A DNA stretch of 38,748 bases from a bacterium. GTDB taxonomy: Bacteria > Pseudomonadota > Alphaproteobacteria > Caulobacterales > Caulobacteraceae. The stretch is from the NCBI GenBank assembly GCA_006515835.1, contig VFBG01000017.1, positions 1 through 38,748 on the forward strand. Reading direction: 5' to 3'. A program made the translations under genes and the position numbers. Shown here piece by piece: positions 29,242 through 38,133 of the stretch. The notes beneath the pieces are model-generated. The model saw only the letters and a program-made list of their open reading frames with translations, had not been told where the DNA came from and searched no databases. Every line of letters starts with the position of its first letter. The stretch's first letter is position 1.

Positions 29242-29838
29242 ATGGAACTGATCATCGGCCCGCGGCTGTATTCGACCTGGTCGCTCCGCCCATGGCTGGT
29301 GCTGAAGCGGTGCAAGGCCGAATTCACGGTTCGAGAGATCGACATCTATTCGCCGGCGGGTCAGGCCGAGCTTGAACAGATTTCGCCGTCCCGCCTCGTG
29401 CCCCTGCTGAACGTCGAAGGCGTAACCGTTTGGGATTCCATGGCGATCTCTGTCTGGTGCGCGGAGCGGTATCCAGAGGTGCGGCTGTGGCCCGCCGATC
29501 CTCACGCCCGATGGCTGGCCCGGTCGGCCGCGTGCGAGATGCATGGAGGCTTCATGGCGCTGCGGAACGACTGCGGCATGGGGCCGGACCACACAATGGT
29601 CGGGCCGGACCGCTCGCCGCCGCCCAAGGGCGAAGGGGTCGAGCGCGATATCCGCCGGCTCGTCGGTCTATGGAAAGAGATGCGCGCCCGGTTCGGTGCC
29701 GCCGGGCCGTATCTGTTCGGCGAATGGTCCGTCCCGGACGCCTTCTTCACGCCGGTGGCGGCGCGGTTCCGGCATTTCCAGATCGATCTGTCCGCCTCAT
29801 ACCCGCCGAACAGCCCGGAGCACGCCGTCCCAGCCTGA
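29242..29838 (+). CDS. Glutathione S-transferase family protein (atypical C-terminal end)
   Basis: MELIIGPRLYSTWSLRPWLVLKRCKAEFTVREIDIYSPAGQAELEQISPSRLVPLLNVEGVTVWDSMAISVWCAERYPEVRLWP...GPYLFGEWSVPDAFFTPVAARFRHFQIDL. Confidence 0.88.
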   Translation: MELIIGPRLYSTWSLRPWLVLKRCKAEFTVREIDIYSPAGQAELEQISPSRLVPLLNVEGVTVWDSMAISVWCAERYPEVRLWPADPHARWLARSAACEMHGGFMALRNDCGMGPDHTMVGPDRSPPPKGEGVERDIRRLVGLWKEMRARFGAAGPYLFGEWSVPDAFFTPVAARFRHFQIDLSASYPPNSPEHAVPA

Positions 29839-29903
29839 TGGTCTATGGCCTGATGATCGTGATCGCCTGCTGCCTGCCGGCCTTGCTGCTGGTCAACATC
29901 TAG
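29838..29903 (+). CDS. 21-aa hydrophobic micro-ORF candidate
   Basis: ATG overlaps the GST stop (TGATG); manual translation MVYGLMIVIACCLPALLLVNI*. Confidence 0.35.
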   Translation: MVYGLMIVIACCLPALLLVNI

Positions 29904-31507
29904 TTGGCGCTGGCCGTAGGGGCCGCAGCCACTTCAAGCGGCTGCACCGGAACCGGCGGCGGCGGGACATAGTCAAGCGACAGCGGGATCAGGGTTGCTC
30001 CGGAAGCCACGGCGTCCAGTGTATTTAACGGACGTCCGTTCATGCGCTGGTAGATCCAGTAGGCCGCCACGACCTTTTCCACATATTCCCGGGCCTGCGG
30101 TACGTCGATCGTCTCGATCAGCAGCAGCGGGTCGGCCTCATGGCCCAGTTTGCGGACAGCGGTGACCATAGGCCCCGGCCCGGCGTTGTAGGACGCGGCG
30201 GCCCGCAGCAAATCTCCGTTGATCGCCGGCAGGGCCAGCACCCGGTTCACATAAGCCTGACCCAGGCGGGCGTTGACGTTGGGCTGGAACAGACGTTCCG
30301 GATCGCTGGCGAAGGCCCGGTCGCCCGTCAGCTCGACGGCCGTCGCGGGCATGACCTGCATCAGGCCATAGGCACCGGCCCCTGAACGGGCGCGGGCGTT
30401 GAAGCCCGTCTCCTTGCGGGCGATGGCGTAGACGAGCGAGCGCTCGACAGTGAAGCCGCCCTCGGGCTCAATGATTGGCTGGGCGTAGCGCGTGGCATCG
30501 ATGCGGCGCACATCGTCGCCTGAACCCGTCACCCTCGGACCCAGGGCCCTGCCGAGGGCGGCCCAGAGCTGGCGGCCACGGTCGGTGACGGCGGCGCGAA
30601 GGCCGGTCCGCAACTCATCGCGGGCATCGGCGCGGCGCCCGACCTCGAAGAAGGCGACGGTGCGGCGCGCGCGGGGCTCGGTCCGTATGAACTCGTCAAG
30701 TTCGTCGGCGTTGACGCCGATGGGCTCCTCGGCCTGGTAGGTGGCAGGTCGCAGATTCCCGGGGGCATAGGGCGTCGGCCCCAGATTCTCGATTACCGGT
30801 TCCTCGCCCAGCTGACGCAGGGCGATCTGTCCGTAGAAGGTGGCGGGCCAGGTTGCGGCGCGGTGCAAGAGCGGTTGGACGCGGTCCTGCTGGCCTGAAC
30901 GACCGGCCGAACGCGCCGCCCAGAAGGCGGCACCTGAACGAACCCAGCCGTCCTCGGTCGGATCATCCAGAACCCGTTCGAAAGCGATCTTCGCGGCCTT
31001 CATTGGGTCAGCCTCGGTGTTTCCGCCGGCGGCCTCGATCCGGTTCCAGTAGCGGCCTCCGCCCATGCGTGAGGGTTGCCGCGGCTCGGCGGCGCCGTCG
31101 GGTCGGCGTCGCATGGCGAGGTTCCACGCCCGTTCCGCGGCGGGAAGGTCGGAATACTCCTCCAGCCAGGCCGCCAGCTCTTCGTAGGTCGCCGTATAGT
31201 CGGCGTGGAACAGGCGCTCGAACTCAACCTGTCCCAGCAGAACACGGTCATTGGCCTGGCGCGCCGAATTGCGGGCGGCTTCCAGATCCCCGCGGCGGAG
31301 GGCGTCGAAGGCGGTGGTGTAGTTCAGGCGGTCCGCAGCGCTCAGCGTGGAGGGCGGCCGACGGTCGTCCTCTTCGGCGTGCACGGCGCCGGCGAAGGCG
31401 AACAACGCCAAGGCCAACGTCGGCGCGAAAATCGCGCGGCGGAAATCAGATCGCACTTGAGGCGGCCCCCCTGAGAGCAGCGAACGACCGGTCTCGATCC
31501 GGATCAA
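29900..31507 (-). CDS. Soluble lytic murein transglycosylase (SLT domain); true start likely downstream of 31507
   Basis: Signal peptide FAPTLALALFAFAGAVHA; SLT motifs AIARKETGFNARARSGAGAYGLMQVMPATA, LGQAYVNRVLA, AAASYNAGPGPM, AREYVEKVVAAYWIYQ. Confidence 0.93.
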   Translation of the reverse strand: MIRIETGRSLLSGGPPQVRSDFRRAIFAPTLALALFAFAGAVHAEEDDRRPPSTLSAADRLNYTTAFDALRRGDLEAARNSARQANDRVLLGQVEFERLFHADYTATYEELAAWLEEYSDLPAAERAWNLAMRRRPDGAAEPRQPSRMGGGRYWNRIEAAGGNTEADPMKAAKIAFERVLDDPTEDGWVRSGAAFWAARSAGRSGQQDRVQPLLHRAATWPATFYGQIALRQLGEEPVIENLGPTPYAPGNLRPATYQAEEPIGVNADELDEFIRTEPRARRTVAFFEVGRRADARDELRTGLRAAVTDRGRQLWAALGRALGPRVTGSGDDVRRIDATRYAQPIIEPEGGFTVERSLVYAIARKETGFNARARSGAGAYGLMQVMPATAVELTGDRAFASDPERLFQPNVNARLGQAYVNRVLALPAINGDLLRAAASYNAGPGPMVTAVRKLGHEADPLLLIETIDVPQAREYVEKVVAAYWIYQRMNGRPLNTLDAVASGATLIPLSLDYVPPPPVPVQPLEVAAAPTASAN

Positions 31508-31621
31508 TTCGCGCTGTTCGTTCGGTCGTCAGGCCAGAAAGGCGCCACCGCCCCGACCCATGTCAATATTTCACCCCTTTTTGGGGCGGTTTTGAGTCTG
31601 AAGGGTGAACGAGCTTGGCCG

Positions 31622-32376
31622 TCAGCCCTCGATCCGCGCCGCCAGCGACAGCAGGTCGGCCCAGACCTCGCGCTTGGCGATGGGCTGGCGCAGCAGGAAG
31701 GCGGGATGGCACCTTCCGCCAGCCGCCATTCACGCCACTGTCCCCGCATCCGCATGATCCCCTCGTCGGTCGCCAGAACCGACTTGGCGGAGGCGGCACC
31801 CAGCAGCAGCACCGCCTTGGGCTTCAGCAGGGCGAAGACGCGTTCGACGAAGGGCGCGCAAACCGCCTGTTCCGCCGCCGTCGGCGTGCGGTTACCCGGC
31901 GGTCGCCAGAAGACGGTGTTGGTGATGAACACCCGGCCCTCCAGCCCCGCCTCGGCCAGCATCCGATCCAGCAGCTGGCCCGCCTTGCCGATGAAGGGCT
32001 GGCCCCGTTCGTCCTCTTCCGCGCCGGGTCCCTCGCCGATGATCAGCACCTCGGCCTCGGGATTGCCCCGACAAAACACCGCCTGTTTCGCGCCCATGCC
32101 GCGCAGCGGGCAGCCTTCGAAGCCGGCGATGGCGAGTCCGAGAGCCTCGAGGGTGTCTGCCCCGGCCGCGAGCCGTCTCGCCTCGGACAGGGCGTCGCCG
32201 GTTGCCACGATCGGCGTCACCGAGGCCGTGGCCTTCGCCACGGCCTTTACCGCGGGGGGCGGAGCGACATGGGTCCGGTCGACGGGCGCGTCCTCGAAAC
32301 AGGCATCGACCCCCGCATCCCGCCAGAAGGCGAGCAGGCTTTCGGCGCTGGCGGTGTCGAGGTGCGGCGTTGTCAT
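31622..32376 (-). pseudogene. Type-4/5-like uracil-DNA glycosylase, frameshifted near the C-terminus
   Basis: FEGCPLRGMGAKQAVFCRGNPEAEVLIIGEGPGAEEDERGQPFIGKAGQLLDRMLAEAGL...ITNTVFWRPPGNRTPTAAE...LLLGAASAKSVL...GQWREWRLAEG, then HPAFLLRQPIAKREVWADLLSLAARIEG* in another frame (junction about 31706-31716). Confidence 0.85.
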
Positions 32377-32473
32377 CGGGTGGATGCGCACAGGGATAGT
32401 CCTTGACCACCCTTGCGTCACCTTCCGATAAACGGAAAACAGCACGACCACACGGAACGCGAGGACACCCACC

Positions 32474-34225
32474 ATGGCCGAAAACGCCATCGAAGGCGGC
32501 GCAACCAACGCCTGGCAGGAAGCCGTGATCGACAAACTGCCGCCCTCCGAGGCCCTGGCCGGGGTCGAGCGCGAAGTCATGGAATACGACGTCGTCATCG
32601 TCGGCGGCGGTCCCGCCGGCCTGTCCGCCGCCATCCGTCTGAAGCAGCGGGCGGAAAAGGACGGCAAGGAAATCACCGTCGCGGTGCTGGAAAAGTCGGC
32701 CGAGGTCGGCGGGCACATCCTGTCCGGCGCAGTGATCGACCCCAGGGCGCTGAACGAGTTGTTCCCCGACTGGAAAGAACGCGGCGCGCCGCTGGAGACG
32801 CCGGTCACCGAGGACCGGTTCATGATCCTGGGACCCATGGGCCAGGCCTCCCTGCCCATGCCCATGCTGCCGCCCATCATGCACAATGACGGCTGCTACA
32901 TCGCCTCGCTGGGCAATCTGGCCCGCTGGCTGGGCGAACAGGCCGAGGCCATGGGCGTCGAGGTCTATCCCGGCATGGCAGCCAGCCATGTGGTCTGGGA
33001 CGAGCCGTCAGGCCGCGTGAAGGGCGTCGTCGCCGGCGTCTTCGGCATCGACCGCCACGGCAAGCCGACTGACGATTTCCAGCCCGGCATCGAGCTGCAC
33101 GGCAAATACGTCTTCATCGCCGAGGGCGTGCGGGGCTCGCTGGCCAAGACGATCATGGCCCGGCAAAACCTGTGCGACACGGCCGAGCCACAGAAATTCG
33201 GCATTGGCCTCAAGGAGTTGTGGCAGGTCCCGGCCGAGAAGCACCGCCCCGGCCTGGCCCAGCACACGACCGGCTGGCCGCTGGACGAGTTCACCGGTGG
33301 CGGCAGCTTCATGTACCATTTCGGGGACCGCTACGTGGCCATCGGCTACGTTGTGCACCTGAACTACAAGAATCCCTTCCTGTCGCCGTTCGACGAGTTC
33401 CAGCGGTTCAAACACCATCCGGCGATCAGCGAGCATCTGGAAGGCGGGACCCGCATCTCCTACGGCGCGCGTGCCATCACCGAGGGTGGCTTCCAGTCGG
33501 TGCCGAAGCTCTCGTTCCCCGGCGGGGCCCTGATCGGCTGCTCTGCCGGGTTCGTGAACGTGCCGCGCATCAAGGGCAGCCACAACGCCATGAAGACCGG
33601 CATGCTGGCCGCCGACGCCGCCTATGACGCGGTGCAGGCCGGGCGCTCGGGCGACCAGCTGGTCGAATACCAGACCGCCTATGAGAAGAGCTGGGTCTAC
33701 AAGGAGCTGAAGCAGGTCCGGAACGCCAAACCCTATCTGTCGAAATTCGGCACGACGATCGGCGGGGCGCTGGGTCTGTTCGACATGTGGTTCTCGTCCC
33801 TGTTCCGCGTGAACCTGCCGTGGACGCTGAAGCACGGAAAGACCGACGCCGCCTCGACCCAGAAGGCCGCGCAGCACAAGGCGATCGCCTATCCGAAGCC
33901 GGACGGGAAGCTGTCTTTCGACAAACTGTCCTCGGTCTTCATCTCGAACACCAACCACGCCGAGGAACAGCCAGCGCACCTGAAGCTGCTGGATCCGTCG
34001 ATCCCGATCCGGGTCAATCTGCCGGAATATGGCGAGCCCGCGCGGCTCTACTGTCCGGCGGGCGTGTACGAGGTCCTGTACGACGAGCAGGGGAACAATC
34101 CGCGCTTCCAGATCAATGCCCAGAACTGCGTCCACTGCAAAACCTGCGACATCAAGGACCCGTCCCAGAACATCGTCTGGACCACGCCGGAGGGTGGCGG
34201 CGGGCCGAACTATCCGAATATGTGA
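32474..34225 (+). CDS. Electron transfer flavoprotein-ubiquinone oxidoreductase
   Basis: FAD motif DVVIVGGGPAGLSAAIRLKQ; C-terminal 4Fe-4S region NAQNCVHCKTCDIKDPSQNIVWTTPEGGGGPNYPNM. Confidence 0.96.
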   Translation: MAENAIEGGATNAWQEAVIDKLPPSEALAGVEREVMEYDVVIVGGGPAGLSAAIRLKQRAEKDGKEITVAVLEKSAEVGGHILSGAVIDPRALNELFPDWKERGAPLETPVTEDRFMILGPMGQASLPMPMLPPIMHNDGCYIASLGNLARWLGEQAEAMGVEVYPGMAASHVVWDEPSGRVKGVVAGVFGIDRHGKPTDDFQPGIELHGKYVFIAEGVRGSLAKTIMARQNLCDTAEPQKFGIGLKELWQVPAEKHRPGLAQHTTGWPLDEFTGGGSFMYHFGDRYVAIGYVVHLNYKNPFLSPFDEFQRFKHHPAISEHLEGGTRISYGARAITEGGFQSVPKLSFPGGALIGCSAGFVNVPRIKGSHNAMKTGMLAADAAYDAVQAGRSGDQLVEYQTAYEKSWVYKELKQVRNAKPYLSKFGTTIGGALGLFDMWFSSLFRVNLPWTLKHGKTDAASTQKAAQHKAIAYPKPDGKLSFDKLSSVFISNTNHAEEQPAHLKLLDPSIPIRVNLPEYGEPARLYCPAGVYEVLYDEQGNNPRFQINAQNCVHCKTCDIKDPSQNIVWTTPEGGGGPNYPNM

Positions 34226-34292
34226 CGCCAAAACTTCTTGGGGCGGGCGAGAGGCCTTGTCGCCGCCGCATAATGCGGGAAGGGTCGCGGTC

Positions 34293-36095
34293 ATGCGCCT
34301 TTCCCGCCTCCTTCCTCTGCTCTCCGGTTGCGCCCTGACGGCGCTGGCTTCGCCCGTGTTGGCGCAGGATGCGCCGGTGGTTGCGCCGCCGCCGGCCGCA
34401 CGGGCAATCGCCATAGAGAACGAGGCGGCAGTACCGGCTCCGCCTGGTGCCGTCGTCGCCATCCCCGCCGAATGGTCGCCCGTCCCGACCGACGAGTTGG
34501 GCCGAACCGCCTATGGTCTTTATCTATCCGGACGCCTCGCTGCCTTCCGGGGCGACAATGTCATTGGCGCCAACCTGCTAGCCCAGAGCCAGGCCCTGAC
34601 CCCGGAGCAGCCTGTCGTGGGCGAGGAAGCCTTCCGGTCGGGCCTGTTCGCCGGGGACCTCGAGACGCTGGCTGAGCTCGCCCCCTCGGTTCAGGACACG
34701 CCGTTGCTGGCGGAGGCCGCGCGGCTGGTCGTGATCGTGGACGACCTGAACAATGGAGACGCCTCGACAGGCCTGTCCATGCTCCGGCAGCAGCCCTTCG
34801 CCGAGCCGTTCGAGACGATCGGGCGATACATCATGCCGTCGGTCGCGGCTGCGGCTGGCGACTGGGACCTCGCCCTGGCGCCGGTCACGGCACCGTCCAC
34901 CGACATCGACTCGCTGGTGCTGCGCCATCAACGGGTGAGGCTGCTGGAAATTCGCCGGCGCAATGCGGAGGCCGAGGCGGAGTACCGCGCGCTGACGGCC
35001 TCGACGCTGGGCGCGCAGCTGTTCTCCGCGGACTTCGGTCGGTTCCTTGAGCGCCGCGGACGGCGCGATGAGGCGCTCACCATCTACGAGGCTTCGCTGA
35101 CCGGTTCGTCGCCGGACCCCGAAGCGCTTGTGGGCCGGACCCGCGTGCTGGCCCGAGCCGCCGCGCCTTCGCTGCCGACGATCCGCGAGAACGCCGCCTT
35201 CGCCATCAAATTGGCGGCGATCCAGTCGGCCGAACGCCGCGAACGGGACGTCGCAGCCATTTTCCTGCGTCTCGCCGACAGCCTCGGGCAGGACGACGAG
35301 GTTTCACTTCGGCTGGGGCTGAGTCTGGTGTCGCTCGGCCACGAAACGTCTGCGCGCGAGGCCTTCAGTCGGGTGACCACCGCCAATCCGATCCTCTATG
35401 CCGGTGCCCAGTTCGGCCGGGGGCTCAGCTTCCAGCGGGACGACAGGGACGACGAGGCGCTCGCCGCTTTCCGCCTCGCTGACGCCTCCGCACCAGGCCA
35501 GATGGAAGTCGTCCTTCGGCTGGGCCAGCAGCTCATCGGCATGGGACGCCATGAGGAGGCTCTCGCAGTCCTGAACCGGCCCCAGGTGAATGTTGCGGGA
35601 CAGCCGGTTGAACTGCGCTTCCTGCGTGGTGCCACGCTGGAGACGCTCGGCCGCGTTGACGAGGCGGAGGCCGAGCTGTGGGCCGCTCTTTCGGCCGCGC
35701 CGGACAACCCCACCATCCTCAACACGCTCGGCTACATGTGGGTCGATAGCGGCCGGCGCGTCGAGCAGGGGGCCGAGATGCTGGCGCGCGCCCACGCCGC
35801 CGAGCCCGAGAACGGCAATATCCAGGACTCGCTCGGCTGGGCGCAGTTCCGGCAGGGCCAGTACGACGTCGCGGTCGAGACTCTCGAGGGCGCCGTCAGC
35901 AAGGAGCCCGCCAATGCCGAGATCAATGATCACCTCGGCGACGCCTACTGGCAGGTCGGCCGGACGCGCGAGGCCCAGTGGCAGTGGAACCGCGTGCTGA
36001 CGCTCGATCCGGACGCTGAGCGCCGCGCCGAGGTGGAGCAGAAGCTGGCCAAGGGCCTGTCGATCGCGCCGCCGGTGGCCGCCGGCCAATCCTGA
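34293..36095 (+). CDS. Tetratricopeptide-repeat protein (exported)
   Basis: Signal peptide MRLSRLLPLLSGCALTALASPVLAQ; repeated TPR units (NPTILNTLGYMWVDSGRRVEQGAEMLARAHAAEPENGNIQDSLGWAQFRQGQYDVAVETLEGAVSKEPANAEINDHLGDAYWQVGR). Confidence 0.9.
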   Translation: MRLSRLLPLLSGCALTALASPVLAQDAPVVAPPPAARAIAIENEAAVPAPPGAVVAIPAEWSPVPTDELGRTAYGLYLSGRLAAFRGDNVIGANLLAQSQALTPEQPVVGEEAFRSGLFAGDLETLAELAPSVQDTPLLAEAARLVVIVDDLNNGDASTGLSMLRQQPFAEPFETIGRYIMPSVAAAAGDWDLALAPVTAPSTDIDSLVLRHQRVRLLEIRRRNAEAEAEYRALTASTLGAQLFSADFGRFLERRGRRDEALTIYEASLTGSSPDPEALVGRTRVLARAAAPSLPTIRENAAFAIKLAAIQSAERRERDVAAIFLRLADSLGQDDEVSLRLGLSLVSLGHETSAREAFSRVTTANPILYAGAQFGRGLSFQRDDRDDEALAAFRLADASAPGQMEVVLRLGQQLIGMGRHEEALAVLNRPQVNVAGQPVELRFLRGATLETLGRVDEAEAELWAALSAAPDNPTILNTLGYMWVDSGRRVEQGAEMLARAHAAEPENGNIQDSLGWAQFRQGQYDVAVETLEGAVSKEPANAEINDHLGDAYWQVGRTREAQWQWNRVLTLDPDAERRAEVEQKLAKGLSIAPPVAAGQS

Positions 36096-36098
36096 ACA

Positions 36099-36965
36099 AT
36101 GGCTGCGATCGCCCGGCTGGCCCCGGCCAAGGTCAATCTGTTCCTGCATGTCGGACCGCTTGAGGCGGACGGCTATCACCCGCTGGCGAGTCTGGTCGCC
36201 TTTGCCGACATTGGCGACCGGCTGACCGTCGAGCCGGCCGAGCGACTGTCGCTGGCGGTTTGCGGTCCGTTCGCCGGGGCGCTCGAAGGCGAGGGCGACA
36301 ATCTGGTGCTGCGGGCTGTGCGGGCGCTGGGCGCGGCGGCTGGAATCGGCGAGCCGGGGCTTCGCATCACCCTCGACAAGCAGCTGCCGGTGGCCGCCGG
36401 TCTGGGCGGCGGTTCGTCTGACGCCGGGGCGGCGCTGAAGCTGGCGCGGGATGCGCTCGGCCTGCCGCTCAACGATGAGGCGCTGGCGGGGATCGCCGCC
36501 GGTATCGGCGCTGACGGCCCCATGTGCCTCCACGCCCGCGCCGCCTGGGCCGAGGGGCGGGGCGATGCTTTGACCTTCGAGACGAGCCTGCCGCCGTTGC
36601 CGGCCTTGTTGGTCAACCCGGGCGTGCCCTCCTCGACCGGAGCCGTCTATCGCGCCTTTGACGACAGCGCGTCGGGCTCGGCGGACCGGCCGCTTCCGCC
36701 TTCCGCTTGGGACCCGGCGTCCATCCTGGACTGGCTGGCGACCCAACGGAATGACCTGCAGGCGCCCGCCGTCAGCCTCGCTCCGGCAATCGGCGAGGCC
36801 CTCGCCGCCACGGCGGACCTGCCCGGCGCGCGGCTGACCCGGATGTCCGGTTCGGGGGCCACGGTCTTCGCCCTGTTTGATACAGCCGCCGCCGCGGAGG
36901 CCGCCGGAGTGGCGCTGTCGGCGCTTCGGCCCGGCTGGTGGGTCCGGCCCACCGTCCTGCGCTAA
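36099..36965 (+). CDS. ispE: 4-diphosphocytidyl-2-C-methyl-D-erythritol kinase
   Basis: RLAPAKVNLFLHVGPLEADGYHPLASLVAFAD...LPVAAGLGGGSSDAGAALKLAR...RMSGSGATVFALFDT. Confidence 0.96.
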   Translation: MAAIARLAPAKVNLFLHVGPLEADGYHPLASLVAFADIGDRLTVEPAERLSLAVCGPFAGALEGEGDNLVLRAVRALGAAAGIGEPGLRITLDKQLPVAAGLGGGSSDAGAALKLARDALGLPLNDEALAGIAAGIGADGPMCLHARAAWAEGRGDALTFETSLPPLPALLVNPGVPSSTGAVYRAFDDSASGSADRPLPPSAWDPASILDWLATQRNDLQAPAVSLAPAIGEALAATADLPGARLTRMSGSGATVFALFDTAAAAEAAGVALSALRPGWWVRPTVLR

Positions 36966-37017
36966 CAACGGGCACCGCCTTAACCGTCGGCAAACGCGTC
37001 TCTGGCAGAGTGGCGAT

Positions 37018-37941
37018 ATGGAAACGCTCTCGCCCGCCTGGATCGCTGCGTTCGAAGCCGTGCTCAACAAGGTCCCGCTCGAGGATCGCGCCCGCCTTCA
37101 CGCCCTCAAGGACGCCGCCGCGGCCGCGGCCGCCGCCTCGGCCCCGCACTGGGATTTCGACCAGCCGGGACATCGTGCCGAAGAGGCCCTGGCCGAAGTC
37201 TTTGGCCCTGCGCTGACGGACGATCACCGCCGTGCGCTGATCGCGCTGTGGGCGCTGGAAATGCCCGCACGCATTCCGGCCGCCGACCTGCCGGACGCCG
37301 TACTCGAGCTCTATCCGGAATGGATCCAGCGGCTCGCCGACTTCCTGACCGCCGCCGCCGATCCCTATGACCGGGACTTCTGGGCGAAAGACGTGCGCAT
37401 CTCGCTCGTCCTCAGCGTCCCCGGCGCCCGCACCCAGATGATCGACCTGTCTTCGCCCATGGGGCCGGGCCAGGTCCTGCGGCACGCCCGTGAGGGCTGG
37501 GGCTGGTCGGTGATCCCGGCCTATGCCGCCGCCCAGGCCTGGAAGCCGTGGCTGGAGGTTCATACCGAGAGCCGCGAGCTGTCCGACTTCAACGAGGCCG
37601 GCTGGGACCGCGCCTGGGCTGCGGCGGCCGAAATCTGCAAGCGCCGCCCGGAGATGGCCGGCATGCTGGGCTCCAGCTGGTTCTACGATCCGCCGCTGGA
37701 GCAGATCAGCCCGCGGCTGGCCTATCTGCGGCTCAACCTGCTGAAACACGGTGCCTTCATGGTGCATCAGGGGCCGGGCGAGATTCACACCCAGCGGGCC
37801 GCCACCTCGTCGCCGACCCGCGCCGCCCTGATCGAGGCTGGCGAATACACGGCCCGTTCGTGGATCGTGGCCTTCCCGCGCGCCGCTCTGATCAAATGGG
37901 CGGACGGGCGCAAGGCAGCGATGATGCGCGAAGCGGCCTGA
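37018..37941 (+). CDS. Conserved hypothetical protein (307 aa)
   Basis: Long ORF METLSPAWIAAFEAVLNKVPLEDRARLHALKD... immediately after ispE on the same strand; no family confidently recognised. Confidence 0.75.
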   Translation: METLSPAWIAAFEAVLNKVPLEDRARLHALKDAAAAAAAASAPHWDFDQPGHRAEEALAEVFGPALTDDHRRALIALWALEMPARIPAADLPDAVLELYPEWIQRLADFLTAAADPYDRDFWAKDVRISLVLSVPGARTQMIDLSSPMGPGQVLRHAREGWGWSVIPAYAAAQAWKPWLEVHTESRELSDFNEAGWDRAWAAAAEICKRRPEMAGMLGSSWFYDPPLEQISPRLAYLRLNLLKHGAFMVHQGPGEIHTQRAATSSPTRAALIEAGEYTARSWIVAFPRAALIKWADGRKAAMMREAA

Positions 37942-37950
37942 CCCTCCTTT

Positions 37951-38133
37951 GCTTTCGTCATTCCGGGCGAAGGCGAGCGACGCGAGCCACAGACCCGGAA
38001 CCCAGCGGCGCCGCGAAGGCGGCGAAACACCGTGGTGTCAAAAATCTCACGCCGTCAGCGTCGGCGCTCCCGACAGCTTCGCGCGCCGCTGGGTTCCGGG
38101 TCTCCGCTGCGCTTCGCCCGGAATGACGAAAGC
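37951..38133. repeat. 183-bp imperfect palindrome/MITE-like element with 20-bp perfect terminal inverted repeats
   Basis: GCTTTCGTCATTCCGGGCGA at 37951-37970 and its exact reverse complement at 38114-38133; inner arms share AGACCCGGAACCCAGCGGCG; lies exactly between two convergent stop codons. Confidence 0.92.

Noticed and set aside
31550-31595. CCCCTTTTTGGGG hairpin as a terminator
   Set aside because: Short stem with a T-loop and no gene ending there on the + strand; on the minus strand it lies just upstream of the transglycosylase. Too weak to call.
35304-37070. 588-aa minus ORF opposite the TPR gene and ispE
   Set aside because: Antisense shadow; + strand genes have clear motifs.
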